Of a stretch of DNA of 64,000 bases, positions 54,986-64,000 are shown piece by piece. Source of the stretch: Shimia ponticola (lineage in GTDB: Bacteria > Pseudomonadota > Alphaproteobacteria > Rhodobacterales > Rhodobacteraceae). The translations under genes and the position numbers were made by a program. A model generated the notes under the pieces. The model worked only from the letters and a program-made list of their open reading frames with translations. It had not been told where the DNA came from and ran no database searches. The DNA lies in assembly GCF_007995215.1 (NCBI RefSeq), contig NZ_VCDK01000003.1:682001-746000 (forward strand), given 5' to 3'. Numbering within the stretch: the stretch's first letter is position 1; the number at the start of each line of letters is the position of its first letter.

Positions 54986-56001
54986 TGCGTCGGCGTCGTC
55001 TCTGGGTCTGTTTCTGCCTCCGGCTCCGCTTCAACAGTCGGAGCTGGTGGCAGGGTGTTTTGGGCACCTTCCTGCAGCTCCTCGGTCGCCGCTTCGACGG
55101 CCTGGGCGATTGCCGCAGGGGTCAGGTCAATCCCGCGCGGGTTATCGTTGCGCAGGTAGTTGAAGAAGTCGCTGTCAGGCGACAGAACCATCGTCGAGTT
55201 ACCTTCTTGCAGCGACCGCTGGTACGCCGTCAGAGAGCGATAGAATTCAAAGAATTCCGGCTCTTGTCCGAAGGCACCTGCAAAGATGTTGTTCCGGCGC
55301 GCGTCCGCTTCACCGCGAATGATCTCGGCTTCGCGGTTTGCGTCGGAGACCAGCTCGACAACGGTACGATCTGCCTGTGCCTGAATACGCTGTGCGGCTT
55401 CGCGGCCCCGTGCGCGTTCGTCGGTCGCTTCGCGCACACGTTCTGCACGCATCCGATCAAAGGTTGCGTCAAGGTTTTCAGACGGCAGGTCTGTTCGCTT
55501 CAAACGTACGTCGACCACAGTCAGGCCAAGCGCCAGTGCTTCGTCAGCCGACGCGTTCCGGATGCGCAGCATCAGGGCAGCACGGTCAGATGACAGAATG
55601 TCATTCGACGTCACAGAACCCAGAGTTTCCCGCAGAGCAGCGCGCAGAATGTCATCCACACGGTTGGCGGCCTGAAGTTCACCGCCAACGCCAACGGCTT
55701 GACGGAAACGTTCGACGTCGGTGATCCGGTAACGCGCGAAGGCGTCAACGACCAGACGACGGTCATCAAGTGGCGTGACCTCAAGCGGGTCAACGTCGAT
55801 CGACAGGATACGGTCGTCGTAGCGAACGACCTCTTGGATGAGCGGGATCTTAAAGCCAAGACCCGGCTCTTCTTTGACCTGCACGACGCGACCAAATTGC
55901 AGAACCAGCGCTTTCTCACGTTCGTCGACAATGAAGAGAGACGACAGCGCCAGTGCGATTACGACGACAACGCCGGGCAAAAGGAATGTTGCAGCACGCA
56001 T
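54982..56001 (-). CDS. hflC: HflC, membrane protease modulator
   Basis: A 339-residue SPFH/prohibitin protein with an N-terminal helix (LPGVVVVIALALSSLFIVDE), the SPFH core (EKALVLQFGRVVQV, PGLGFKIPLIQEVVRYDDRI, YRITDVERFRQAVG) and a charged coiled region (ERVREATDERARGREAA). With HflK it forms a periplasmic cap on FtsH. It shares a base with the hflK stop (TGATG). Confidence 0.96.
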   Translation of the reverse strand: MRAATFLLPGVVVVIALALSSLFIVDEREKALVLQFGRVVQVKEEPGLGFKIPLIQEVVRYDDRILSIDVDPLEVTPLDDRRLVVDAFARYRITDVERFRQAVGVGGELQAANRVDDILRAALRETLGSVTSNDILSSDRAALMLRIRNASADEALALGLTVVDVRLKRTDLPSENLDATFDRMRAERVREATDERARGREAAQRIQAQADRTVVELVSDANREAEIIRGEADARRNNIFAGAFGQEPEFFEFYRSLTAYQRSLQEGNSTMVLSPDSDFFNYLRNDNPRGIDLTPAAIAQAVEAATEELQEGAQNTLPPAPTVEAEPEAETDPETTPTQ

Positions 56002-57149
56002 CAGTTAGACCCTCCACGGCGAAGTTCATTCAGCGGCAGATACGGGACAACGCCTTGTCCGCCTTCTGCACCACCGGTTTCATCCAGAATGATCTTGTCC
56101 ACGCGGCCAAGGACCTCTTCCATGGTTTCCAGATAGAGACGCTTGCGGGTCACTTCTGGTGCCTTCAGGTATTCTTCCAAAACCGCGCTAAAGCGGGACG
56201 CTTCACCTTCGGCCTCGTTCACAACGCGCGCACGATAGGCTTCCGCAACTTCCAGTACCTGTGCCGCCTCACCACGCGCTTCCGCGAGGACGCGGTTGGC
56301 ATAGGCATCGGCTTCGTTGCGCAGACGGTCACGTTCCTGTTCAGCAGCCTGAACGTCGCGGAAGGCGTCGATCACGGTTGCTGGCGGGTCGGCTTTGTCA
56401 AAGTTCACACGGATGATGTTCACGCCGGATTCGTAGCTATCCAGCGTCGCTTGCGTGATCTCTTCCAGACGTTGTGCAATGACGGCACGGTCCCGGTTGA
56501 GGATCGGCGCCAGGTCAGACTGGGCGATAATTTCACGCATGGCCGATTCAGCCGTTGCTTCAATCGTTAGGAGCGGATCAGCAAGGTTAAAGAGGAACAG
56601 CGCGGGATCCGAGATGTTCCAAACGACAGAAAAGTCGATGTCGACCACGTTCTCGTCACCGGTCAGCATCAGACCTGCATCCGATTGCGTGCGGCCCGTA
56701 CCGATCTCGACCGATTGTTCGCGGGTCACCGGAATGACTTCGGCGGTCACAAACGGCCAAGGCGCAAAGTTCAGACCGGGCTGGCCGGTTGAAGAGTACT
56801 CACCCAGAAACAGCTCAACAGACTGTTCTTCTGGGCGCACGGTGTAGAACGACGAAAAGAGCCAAAGCGCAAATGCTGCGATCAAACCGAGGATGATGGT
56901 GTTGCGGTTAATACCACCGCCACCGCCGTCGCCGGAACCGCCATTGTTCGAGCCGCCTTTGCCGCCCATCAGGACGCGCAATTGCTCTTGCCCTTTTTTG
57001 ACGATTTCGTCGATTTCAGGGATTTGTGGGCCGTCGGGACCTCGCCCACCGCCACCGGGTCGGTTGCCGTTGCCACCGCCTGAAGGGCCGCGACCACCGC
57101 CGCCCGAGTTACCGCCGCCGCCCCATGGGCCGCCATTGTTTCCAGCCAT
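56001..57149 (-). CDS. hflK: HflK, membrane protease modulator
   Basis: A 382-residue SPFH protein. The N-terminal 95 residues are glycine-rich and flexible (GGGGRGPDGPQIPEIDEIVKK), then a helix (NTIILGLIAAFALWLFSSFYTV) and the SPFH domain (EEQSVELFLGEY, GLNFAPWPF, FSVVWNISDPALFLFN, AMREIIAQSDLAPILNRDR). It forms a complex with HflC and FtsH to control degradation of membrane proteins. It is the first of the hfl genes, downstream of gor. Confidence 0.96.
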   Translation of the reverse strand: MAGNNGGPWGGGGNSGGGGRGPSGGGNGNRPGGGGRGPDGPQIPEIDEIVKKGQEQLRVLMGGKGGSNNGGSGDGGGGGINRNTIILGLIAAFALWLFSSFYTVRPEEQSVELFLGEYSSTGQPGLNFAPWPFVTAEVIPVTREQSVEIGTGRTQSDAGLMLTGDENVVDIDFSVVWNISDPALFLFNLADPLLTIEATAESAMREIIAQSDLAPILNRDRAVIAQRLEEITQATLDSYESGVNIIRVNFDKADPPATVIDAFRDVQAAEQERDRLRNEADAYANRVLAEARGEAAQVLEVAEAYRARVVNEAEGEASRFSAVLEEYLKAPEVTRKRLYLETMEEVLGRVDKIILDETGGAEGGQGVVPYLPLNELRRGGSN

Positions 57150-57211
57150 CTAGGTGAAAATCCTTTCTGGTCTTCCGATTGGTTGAATACCTGTGTGTCA
57201 ACAGGGATTTT

Positions 57212-58672
57212 TCAAGCCGTCCTTACAGGAACCTTCATCGTTACAAGTTCCTCGGACATTGTTGGGTGAACCGCGCAGACACGGTCGAAATCCTCTTTGG
57301 TTGCGCCCATTTTTACGGCGATCCCGGCAAGTTGGATCATCTCGCCCGCATGATCTGCGACGATGTGACAGCCCAAGACTTTGCGGGTTTCCTTGCTGAC
57401 GATCAGTTTCATCAGGACGCGGCCCTTTTCGTCGATAAAGGCCTGTTGCATCGGGCGGAAAGAAGTCGCGTAAACCTCGATCTCTTCCTGCTCCCGAGCC
57501 TCTTCTTCCGACAGACCGACGGTCCCGAATTCCGGCTGAGTGAACACCGCAGACGGGATCAAGTCGTGGTCAACCGGAGTCGGGTTGCCGTTGAACACGG
57601 TCTCGACAAAAGCCATGCCTTCGCGGATCGCTACCGGCGTCAGGTTGACCCGGTTGGTGACATCTCCGATCGCATAGATCGAAGGCACATCGGTCTGGCT
57701 GTACTCATCCACGATGATTTCGCCGCGTCGCCCGATCTTCACACCCACATCTTCCAGCCCAAGGTCCTTGGTGTTCGGTGTCCGGCCCGTGGCAAAGAGC
57801 ACCTGATCAAAGACCATCTCGCCGCCATTTGTCGACTTCACCCAGATTGGCCCGGCGGTGCCGCGTTTGCCGTCCCATTTGCCTTTCCCATCCGGTGGTT
57901 CGGCACCAGCTGCGGCATCGCTCGCGGTGCCGCCTTCCATCTCTGGGTCATGGTCCTTGGCCAGCTTCATCTCGATGATGTTCGTGCCTGTATGCAGATC
58001 GACACCCCGGTCGCGCATGCCATCAGCAATCAGACCGCGCGCCTCATCGTCAAAACCGCGCAAAACCTGCGCGCCGCGATAATATTGGCAAACCTTGACG
58101 CCCAGGCCGGTCATGATGCCCGCAAATTCGCAGGCGATATAGCCGCCGCCGACGATCAGCATCGTTTCGGGCAGTTTCTCTAGATGAAAAATGTCGTCGG
58201 AGGTGATGCCGTATTCCGCGCCCGGCATGTCCGGCACGGATGGATGGCCGCCGACGGCAATCAGGATGTGTTTGGCTGTCTTGGTCGTGCCGTCCGCCAA
58301 TTCGACGGTATGTGCATCAGCCACTTTCGCACGTTGATCAAAGGTCTCGACGCCGGAGTTCTTCAGCAGGTTGCGGTAGATCCCCTCTAGGCGATCAAGC
58401 TCGCTGTTCAACCGCTCATGAAACGCGCCCCAGTTGAAGGCACCAGTCGATATTTCCCAGCCATAAGCAGCCGCCTCTTGGAATGCTTCGGAATAGGTCG
58501 AGGCGAACACCATGAGCTTTTTGGGAACACAGCCCCGGATGACGCAGGTCCCGCCATAGCGGTCCTCTTCGGCCAGCGCGACTTTGGCACCTGTTGCACC
58601 GGCAACGCGGGCCGCCCGGACACCGCCAGAGCCGCCGCCGATGACGAAGAGGTCGTAGTCAAATTTGCTCAT
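57212..58672 (-). CDS. gor: Glutathione-disulfide reductase with an insertion
   Basis: A 486-residue flavoprotein disulfide reductase. FAD motif VIGGGSGGVRAARVA, redox Cys43 and Cys48 in GGTCVIRGCVPKK, NADPH-binding VGGGYIACEFAG, and the C-terminal catalytic His-Glu in VHPTMSEE. It recycles glutathione with NADPH. Usual length is about 450; the extra comes from a Gly/Asp/Glu-rich insert at about 240-272 (EMEGGTASDAAAGAEPPDG), which looks like a flexible loop. It lies downstream of rpiA on the same strand. Confidence 0.93.
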   Translation of the reverse strand: MSKFDYDLFVIGGGSGGVRAARVAGATGAKVALAEEDRYGGTCVIRGCVPKKLMVFASTYSEAFQEAAAYGWEISTGAFNWGAFHERLNSELDRLEGIYRNLLKNSGVETFDQRAKVADAHTVELADGTTKTAKHILIAVGGHPSVPDMPGAEYGITSDDIFHLEKLPETMLIVGGGYIACEFAGIMTGLGVKVCQYYRGAQVLRGFDDEARGLIADGMRDRGVDLHTGTNIIEMKLAKDHDPEMEGGTASDAAAGAEPPDGKGKWDGKRGTAGPIWVKSTNGGEMVFDQVLFATGRTPNTKDLGLEDVGVKIGRRGEIIVDEYSQTDVPSIYAIGDVTNRVNLTPVAIREGMAFVETVFNGNPTPVDHDLIPSAVFTQPEFGTVGLSEEEAREQEEIEVYATSFRPMQQAFIDEKGRVLMKLIVSKETRKVLGCHIVADHAGEMIQLAGIAVKMGATKEDFDRVCAVHPTMSEELVTMKVPVRTA

Positions 58673-58701
58673 TGGATCGTCCGTCTTTTCGTTTGTTCCT
58701 G

Positions 58702-59490
58702 TCAGTCCGCTAAGTCGGTGAACAGGTTATCGGTTTCCACGAAGTTGATTTTTTCTTCGTGGACTGTGCCGTCATTTATGTCTTTGACCTCAACGCGCCC
58801 ATCCCCATGGCCGATCACAGCGACGTCACAGATATCCATGAACAGCCCGTTTTCGACGATCCCCGGGATCTGGTTCAGCGCGAGGGCAAGCTGTCGTGGG
58901 CTTCCAATGCGCGTTAGGTGCAGGTCGATAATGTAGTTTCCCTCGTCCGTCACAAAGGGCGCATCACCGTTCATGCGTAGGCTGGACGATGTGCCCAGCA
59001 CGTCCATCGCGCTCAGCATTTCTTCGACCAAGGCCTTACTGGTCTGCCATCCGAACGGGATCACTTCGACTGGCAAAGGGAAAGCGCCAAGCGTGTCGAC
59101 CTGTTTGGACACGTCTGCGATCACGATCATCTGGTCACTGGACGTCGCGACAATCTTTTCCTGCAGCAGCGCACCGCCGCCCCCCTTGATCAGGTTCAGG
59201 TCAGCGTCGAATTCATCAGCACCATCTATCGTCAGATCAAGCCAGCGCGCCTCGTCTAATCCGACGACCTTGATCCCGACATCCCGCGCGAGTGTGGCTG
59301 TGCGGGTCGACGTCGGGACACCGGTGATGTCCAAACCGTCATCGCGCACCATTTCGCCGAGGCAACGCACCAACCAAGCCGCCGTGGAGCCGGTCCCCAG
59401 CCCCACTTTCATGCCGTCTTCGACAAACTCCGCAGCCCGTTTTGCGGCCGCAAACTTGGCGCGGTCGATTGGGGAAAGCTCGCCAGACAT
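58702..59490 (-). CDS. rpiA: Ribose-5-phosphate isomerase A
   Basis: RpiA interconverts ribose 5-phosphate and ribulose 5-phosphate in the pentose phosphate pathway. The 262-residue protein has GLGTGSTAAW, DGADEFDADLNLIKGGGGALLQEK with active-site Lys102 and Glu111, and VIGHGDGRVEV. The start MSGELSPIDRAKF at 59490 has AAGGA at a good distance; codons upstream to 59634 are rejected. Confidence 0.96.
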   Translation of the reverse strand: MSGELSPIDRAKFAAAKRAAEFVEDGMKVGLGTGSTAAWLVRCLGEMVRDDGLDITGVPTSTRTATLARDVGIKVVGLDEARWLDLTIDGADEFDADLNLIKGGGGALLQEKIVATSSDQMIVIADVSKQVDTLGAFPLPVEVIPFGWQTSKALVEEMLSAMDVLGTSSSLRMNGDAPFVTDEGNYIIDLHLTRIGSPRQLALALNQIPGIVENGLFMDICDVAVIGHGDGRVEVKDINDGTVHEEKINFVETDNLFTDLAD

Positions 59491-59683
59491 ACCCATTCCT
59501 TGTTGATGCGGCTCATCTATAGGCCAAGGAAGGCCGGGGGGTAAGGGGTGAGCCAGAGAAACCGCAAATTCAGTCGCACCGCAGGTCGCCCTCGGGCCAT
59601 CTCCGCACAAAGGTTGCGCAAACGACGCTCCCAAGGTCGCATTTTCACCTGCCCTGCTGCGCCTGCCAGCCTACATCCAACTC

Positions 59684-61057
59684 ATGTTTCTGTCTGTCTT
59701 TGATATGTTCAAGGTCGGCATCGGCCCGTCTTCATCACACACCATGGGGCCCATGGTGGCAGCGGCGCGGTTTCTGGACTTGATGCGCAACAGCCCGTTT
59801 CAGTTTGCGGGGCTAAAGGCGTCGCTGCATGGATCACTGGCCTTCACGGGCGTCGGACACGCAACGGATCGGGCGACCATACTGGGCTTGGCAGGGTTTG
59901 AACCTTCAACCTACGACGCCAACGCCGCCGAGACCGCTCTTGCCCAGATCAAAGCCACGGGTCGCGTGACGCCACCCGGACTTCCGGAACTGACATTTGC
60001 ACCACAAGACGATCTTGCCTTTGATTTTGGCCCGGCCCTGCCCGGCCATGCAAATGGAATGATCCTTCAGGCGACAGACGCCCAAGGCGACGTGATCCTG
60101 CAGGAGACCTACTATTCCGTAGGCGGCGGTTTCGTGATGACTGAAGGTGAGTTGAACGCAGGTGACGCGCCTGATGACGGCGCGCCAGTCCCCTATCCTT
60201 TCACCACCGCTGCCGAAATGCTTGAGATGTGCGCGCTGACCGGTAAATCCATTGCTGGCCTCAAACGCGCTAATGAATTGGCACGCATGTCACCCAACCG
60301 GCTTGATGAGGGCATCGCCCGGATTTGGGAGGTGATGAACGCCTGCATCGACCGGGGGCTACACATAGATGGCACACTGCCCGGTGGTTTGGGCGTGAAG
60401 CGACGTGCCAAGGGAATCCATGATGCCTTGCAAGCCGAGCGTGGCATGAACCTGACCGCGCCGCACACCATCAACGACTGGATGAGCGTTTACGCCATGG
60501 CGGTGAACGAAGAGAATGCCGCTGGCGGTCAGGTCGTCACGGCCCCCACCAACGGAGCCGCAGGCGTCGTTCCGGCGACCATCCGCTACTGGTTGGATCA
60601 TGTGCCTGGTGCTGCACCGTCAAAGGTGCCTGATTTCCTTTTGACCGCTGCGGCGATTGGTGGATTGGTAAAACACAATGCCTCAATTTCGGGCGCGGAA
60701 TGTGGGTGTCAGGCTGAGGTCGGCAGCGCTTCGGCCATGGCGGCCGCTGGGCTTTGTGCGGTGATGGGTGGGACGGCGGAACACATCGAAAATGCCGCCG
60801 AAATCGCGCTTGAGCATCATCTCGGCATGACCTGCGACCCGGTCAAAGGCCTGGTGCAGGTGCCTTGTATCGAACGCAACGGGCTTGGCGCGATCAAGGC
60901 CGTGTCTGCAGCTTCGCTATCGCTGCGCGGGGATGGTACGCACCTTGTTCCCCTGGATGCCTGTATCGAAACGATGCGGCAAACCGGCATGGACATGAGC
61001 GAGAAATACAAAGAGACCTCGCTCGGAGGTCTCGCGGTCAATGTACCAAACTGCTAG
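59684..61057 (+). CDS. sdaA: L-serine ammonia-lyase
   Basis: A 457-residue iron-sulfur L-serine dehydratase (serine to pyruvate and ammonia). The N-terminal beta domain MFLSVFDMFKVGIGPSSSHTMGP and the alpha domain with cluster cysteines (SGAECGCQAEVGSAS, GMTCDPVKGLVQVPCIERN) are fused in one chain. Divergent from rpiA and gor. It may share glycine and serine flux with glyQS, but no operon links them. Confidence 0.96.
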   Translation: MFLSVFDMFKVGIGPSSSHTMGPMVAAARFLDLMRNSPFQFAGLKASLHGSLAFTGVGHATDRATILGLAGFEPSTYDANAAETALAQIKATGRVTPPGLPELTFAPQDDLAFDFGPALPGHANGMILQATDAQGDVILQETYYSVGGGFVMTEGELNAGDAPDDGAPVPYPFTTAAEMLEMCALTGKSIAGLKRANELARMSPNRLDEGIARIWEVMNACIDRGLHIDGTLPGGLGVKRRAKGIHDALQAERGMNLTAPHTINDWMSVYAMAVNEENAAGGQVVTAPTNGAAGVVPATIRYWLDHVPGAAPSKVPDFLLTAAAIGGLVKHNASISGAECGCQAEVGSASAMAAAGLCAVMGGTAEHIENAAEIALEHHLGMTCDPVKGLVQVPCIERNGLGAIKAVSAASLSLRGDGTHLVPLDACIETMRQTGMDMSEKYKETSLGGLAVNVPNC

Positions 61058-61099
61058 CGCGGGCTTTCCCATTGACACGCGCATGCATAGCATCGGCGC

Positions 61100-62026
61100 A
61101 TGACTGACTCTGACCGCCCAGCGCTAGGCATCGTCTTGATGCTTGGCTTTTGCCTGCTGATCCCCTTTGCGGACGCCATTTCGAAAATTCTGGGCGCGAC
61201 CTTGCCTGTGGTCATGATCGTGGTCGCACGTTTTCTGTCTCAGACCGTCCTGCTGTCTCCCCTCGTGTTGGGAAAATCGCCGACCATCCGCAAGGACCAG
61301 ATCGGAGCAATCGCCATTCGCGCGGCGCTTCAGATCATTGGCATCTGTCTGATGTTCTTTTCGTTGCTCTACCTGCCACTGGCAGACGCCATCGCAATCG
61401 CATTTGTCATGCCGTTTATCCTGCTGTTGCTGGGATGGTGGTTTCTGGACGAGGTTGTTGGCAAAGCGCGCCTCACGGCATGTGCGGTGGGCTTTGCGGG
61501 CACGCTTATGGTTGTGCAGCCCAGCTTTGCCGAGGTGGGGTGGCCGGCCGTGATGCCGATCGGCGTGGCAATCGTTTATGCCTTGTTCGTGCTGCAGACA
61601 CGCCGGCTTGCCCAAGACATCAGCGCGATTGAACTTCAAGCCGCCTCAGGTGCGATTGCGACGGCGGTCCTCGTGCCTTTGCTGGTGGTCGGAACGGTCC
61701 TTGGCATCCCCCAGCTTGGTTTTGAAATGCCAACGGCGTGGGAATGGACCTTGCTTGCGACCACGGGTGTGGTTGGAACGCTGGCGCATCTGTTGATGAC
61801 GCTATCGCTGCGATTTGCGCCTGCGGCCACGCTTGCACCTATGCAATATCTTGAGATCCCCTTTGCCGCCGCCGTGGGATTTGCCATTTTCGGGGATTTC
61901 CCAAATGGCCTCGCGCTCCTCGGGATTTGCATCACGATCGCGGCGGGTCTGTTCATTATTTGGCGTGAGCAGCGTCAGTCGTCAGCGATTGGATCACGGT
62001 CTCAAGGCAATTCTCCGGCAGAATGA
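61100..62026 (+). CDS. EamA/DMT-family transporter
   Basis: A 308-residue protein with ten hydrophobic helices and two EamA repeats (PFADAISKILGATLPVVMIVVAR and SIEL-type second repeat IELQAASGAIATAVLVPLL). It lies 42 bases after sdaA, so it may be co-transcribed and export an amino acid or metabolite; this is a guess. The 3' end overlaps the convergent thiN by 71 bases. Confidence 0.9.
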   Translation: MTDSDRPALGIVLMLGFCLLIPFADAISKILGATLPVVMIVVARFLSQTVLLSPLVLGKSPTIRKDQIGAIAIRAALQIIGICLMFFSLLYLPLADAIAIAFVMPFILLLLGWWFLDEVVGKARLTACAVGFAGTLMVVQPSFAEVGWPAVMPIGVAIVYALFVLQTRRLAQDISAIELQAASGAIATAVLVPLLVVGTVLGIPQLGFEMPTAWEWTLLATTGVVGTLAHLLMTLSLRFAPAATLAPMQYLEIPFAAAVGFAIFGDFPNGLALLGICITIAAGLFIIWREQRQSSAIGSRSQGNSPAE

Positions 62027-62630
62027 CCAAAAGCCCATGACGGTCTGTTGCGATGCTGACTGTCCCGGTTGCATGATTTGACGTGCTGATCAGCCCATCG
62101 GGGGCCACATCCGCGCGATCCAGTGGATAGCGCAAGCCCTCGCTTGTTACAGTGCACGGCAAGAGCGGGTAAAGCGCAACAGGAACGCCGTCTGCCAAAT
62201 CGAGCGACACCCTGCTCGGCGCGATGAAGCAAAGCTCAGTTTCTGACAACAGGATGATTGGGCGCGCGTCATTCAAAAGCGCTGAATAGGCCGCGAGGGT
62301 GTGATCCATCCGTTTGCCCAAGAACCCAACTCCGAGGATCAAGCGCGCGTTGGTCGACGCCAGACATTTTTCAAAGTCGGTGCTATCTTGATCGGGAACG
62401 TGATGCACACGATCGGGCGGCAGGGACGCGCGCGTCTCGGCGTCGAGGCTATCGAAATCGCCAATGACAGCATCGGGTATGACCCCGGCATCAAGCGCCA
62501 CTCGGGCACCTCCATCGGCAGCGATGCATGTCGGCGCAAACTGCAACGCCTTGGAAAGCATTTGTGGCGTAGCCTCGCCCCCGCCGATCAGTGTGACAGG
62601 GCCGGATTGTGGTGAAATGGGGCGAGACAT
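61956..62630 (-). CDS. thiN: Thiamine diphosphokinase
   Basis: A 224-residue protein transferring pyrophosphate from ATP to thiamine. Typical family segments: TLIGGGEATPQML, CIAADGGARVALDAGVIPDAVIGDFDSL, HHVPDQDSTDFEKCL, GFLGKRMDHTLAA and the C-terminal TGTVSIATDRHGLLVIL. Start codon is uncertain: 62630 gives the usual length, 62660 is another ATG, and neither has a clear ribosome site. It overlaps the EamA gene convergently. Confidence 0.9.
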   Translation of the reverse strand: MSRPISPQSGPVTLIGGGEATPQMLSKALQFAPTCIAADGGARVALDAGVIPDAVIGDFDSLDAETRASLPPDRVHHVPDQDSTDFEKCLASTNARLILGVGFLGKRMDHTLAAYSALLNDARPIILLSETELCFIAPSRVSLDLADGVPVALYPLLPCTVTSEGLRYPLDRADVAPDGLISTSNHATGTVSIATDRHGLLVILPENCLETVIQSLTTDAAHAK

Positions 62631-62787
62631 GGGCAAACACGCAGCGAATCGAGTATTCATCAGCAGATGACCACAGTCCCGCCACGAAAATACACGACAA
62701 TTTTCCCGGTTCCGGTCCATTCCGGTCCGTCCCGGCTTGGTAAACACTTCGACAACGAGTGGTCAAATATACAAGTGAGTCGTCGCT

Positions 62788-64000
62788 ATGGTTGGCAATA
62801 ACAAGGTTCTCACCGTCTCATACGGGACCTTTTCCTGCACATTGGAAGGTTTCGAAGACAGCTTCGACACCATGAAGGCGATCGCCGAGTATTTTCGCGA
62901 TCTCGCCGCAGAAGACCGCTATTTCGGCGCTGAACCACCCCAACCCGACGCAGAAGTGATGGCTCGGATCGCAGAGCGCGAAGTGGCCCGCAATGTTCAG
63001 GCGCGCACCGAAGGCGGGCGTGTCCTTTTGCAAACGGCTCCAGCGACCGCAGCACCCGCTCCTGAAACTGAAACCGCGCCTTCCCCATCGAAAGACACTG
63101 CCGCCGCAGACGCTGCCCCATCGGTGCACGAACAACCAAACGAGGACATGACCACCCAGCCTGTCTCGGAATTGTCCGCGCCAGAGCAGGAAGCGGATCA
63201 AGATACCGTGCCCGAGGCCGCTGATCAGGTAGAGGCCCCCGAACAGGACGCTGCCGTTCAAGCCCGCGCTGCAACTGAAGTAAATGACGCAGGCGACGCT
63301 CAGTCCGAAGATGTTGCCGACGAAGATGACGCCGACAGCGAAGCCGCTGCGGTTGAGGCGAAACGCGAAGCCAAACGCGAAGCCCGCGCCCGTCGTCAGG
63401 CTCGCCGCGCGGCACGCGCCGCTGAGGCAGAAGCAGCTGCCGAGGCCGCAGAGGCTGAAGAGCAACAGGCCGAAATTCCACCGGCCGAGCTTGAGGCAGA
63501 CGACGCTGCTCAGGAAACATCCGATGAGGATGACTTGCAGGTGGCTCTTTCAAACGCCGAGCAAGCGGAGCCTGTGCAGGAACCAGAGCCGGATGAAGGT
63601 GACAGCCTGACCGCAAAACTGCGCCGCATTCAGGCCGTTGTCGGGACCGCAGCCGTTGCAGGTGGCGCAGTCGCCGCGACCAGCGCAGCAAAATCAGACG
63701 ACGAATATTCCGAGGATGAACACGCCGAGGATTTTTCTGAAACCGCGTCCGAAGACACGGCGGACGCGGAGGAACCGCAAGCAGATGGGCCCGCACCGGT
63801 GCGCGTTCTCAAGATGAAAAAGAAAGATTTCGAGGCCGTCATTGAAGACGGAGCCGTCGAAGAAATCACCGACGAGCAAGACGCAGAGTCGATCTTCTCC
63901 GATCTTGATGGTCTTGATGAACTGGCGGAGAAAGTCGACGACGCAGAGGTCGAGAGCACCCTGTCCCGCGAAGAAGAAGATGAGCTGGCACGTGAATTGG
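62788..64000 (+). CDS. Conserved N-terminal segment plus long acidic/charged region, unknown function (3' end outside window)
   Basis: The frame is open from ATG 62788 to the window end (404 codons). It starts [20 protein letters not shown] followed by [26 protein letters not shown], a short ordered domain of about 75 residues that I recall as conserved in Rhodobacterales. The rest is low-complexity, rich in Ala, Glu and Asp, with a basic coil ([19 protein letters not shown]) and a hydrophobic patch ([18 protein letters not shown]). No catalytic motif is visible. It could be a polar scaffold or surface-linked protein. Only part of it is seen. Confidence 0.78.
   Translation, partial: MVGNNKVLTVSYGTFSCTLEGFEDSFDTMKAIAEYFRDLAAEDRYFGAEPPQPDAEVMARIAEREVARNVQARTEGGRVLLQTAPATAAPAPETETAPSPSKDTAAADAAPSVHEQPNEDMTTQPVSELSAPEQEADQDTVPEAADQVEAPEQDAAVQARAATEVNDAGDAQSEDVADEDDADSEAAAVEAKREAKREARARRQARRAARAAEAEAAAEAAEAEEQQAEIPPAELEADDAAQETSDEDDLQVALSNAEQAEPVQEPEPDEGDSLTAKLRRIQAVVGTAAVAGGAVAATSAAKSDDEYSEDEHAEDFSETASEDTADAEEPQADGPAPVRVLKMKKKDFEAVIEDGAVEEITDEQDAESIFSDLDGLDELAEKVDDAEVESTLSREEEDELAREL

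Noticed and set aside
62710-62735. Tandem TTCCGGTCC-like repeats upstream of the last gene
   Set aside because: Only two short copies; within the divergent leader and not enough to support an element.
62810-63796. 328-codon minus-strand frame near the window end
   Set aside because: Arg/Pro/Leu-rich antisense of the open plus-strand frame starting at 62788.

Overview
The window looks like ordinary chromosome from a marine alphaproteobacterium of the Rhodobacterales (Roseobacter group). Support for this comes from the aa3-type ctaD, the ftsY-eamA-yciB and glyQ-DUF6446-glyS gene orders, the hflK-hflC-DUF2065-degP block, a SAM-II riboswitch on metZ, an alphaproteobacterial LexA box (GTTC-N7-GTTC), tandem Lrp/AsnC regulators and FolE2. 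The assignment is inference from gene content and protein style. No phage, insertion sequence, integrase or CRISPR array was seen, and only one RNA gene, tRNA-Leu(GAG).

Layout. 1-2.1 kb: 3' part of a membrane hybrid histidine kinase followed by a lone receiver protein related to the kinase's own receiver. 2.2-7 kb: tRNA-Leu and two RTX-like (Gly/Asp-rich, calcium-binding type) proteins on either side of lipB. 7-12.3 kb: ctaD with a strong terminator, a DUF2244/glycosyltransferase-like pair, a GatB/YqeY protein and carA. 12.4-19 kb: a membrane GT2 glycosyltransferase with an extra N-terminal domain, a GntR regulator, HAD phosphatase, UbiH-type hydroxylase, class V aminotransferase and two Lrp/AsnC regulators divergent from ilvC. 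20-24 kb: an unlisted 54-residue membrane protein, an EamA exporter, folP-folB and a SleB-like hydrolase. 24-30.6 kb: a divergent PPDK-like protein, glyS, DUF6446 and glyQ. 30.8-37.3 kb: a secreted pseudoprotease, a TPP-dependent decarboxylase, TrkH, a YdeI/DUF1905 protein and folE2.

37.4-42.1 kb (minus strand): GNAT, metZ with its SAM-II riboswitch and terminator, yciB, EamA and ftsY. 42.2-47.8 kb: lytic transglycosylase, ClbS/DfsB protein, lysoplasmalogenase, an orphan NuoE-NuoF (FdsB-like) fusion and, divergently, an AlkB-like membrane di-iron enzyme with a palindromic operator candidate between them. 47.8-53 kb: xseA, purD, a VCBS-like protein, a 2Fe-2S ferredoxin, an SOS-box-driven DnaE2 C-terminal remnant and a peptidoglycan-binding lipoprotein. 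53-62.8 kb: degP, DUF2065, hflC, hflK, gor and rpiA on the minus strand, then sdaA, an EamA exporter and thiN. The window ends inside a long, highly charged open frame that starts at 62788.

Most genes are housekeeping: folate (folP, folB, folE2), methionine (metZ), branched-chain amino acids (ilvC), serine and glycine metabolism, membrane-protein quality control, respiration and envelope maintenance. The most unusual items are the LexA-box-driven, apparently leaderless DnaE2 OB-fold fragment, the SPOR/peptidoglycan-binding pseudoprotease that lacks the whole catalytic triad, the PPDK-like enzyme with a degenerate N-terminal half, and the two RTX-like proteins around lipB.
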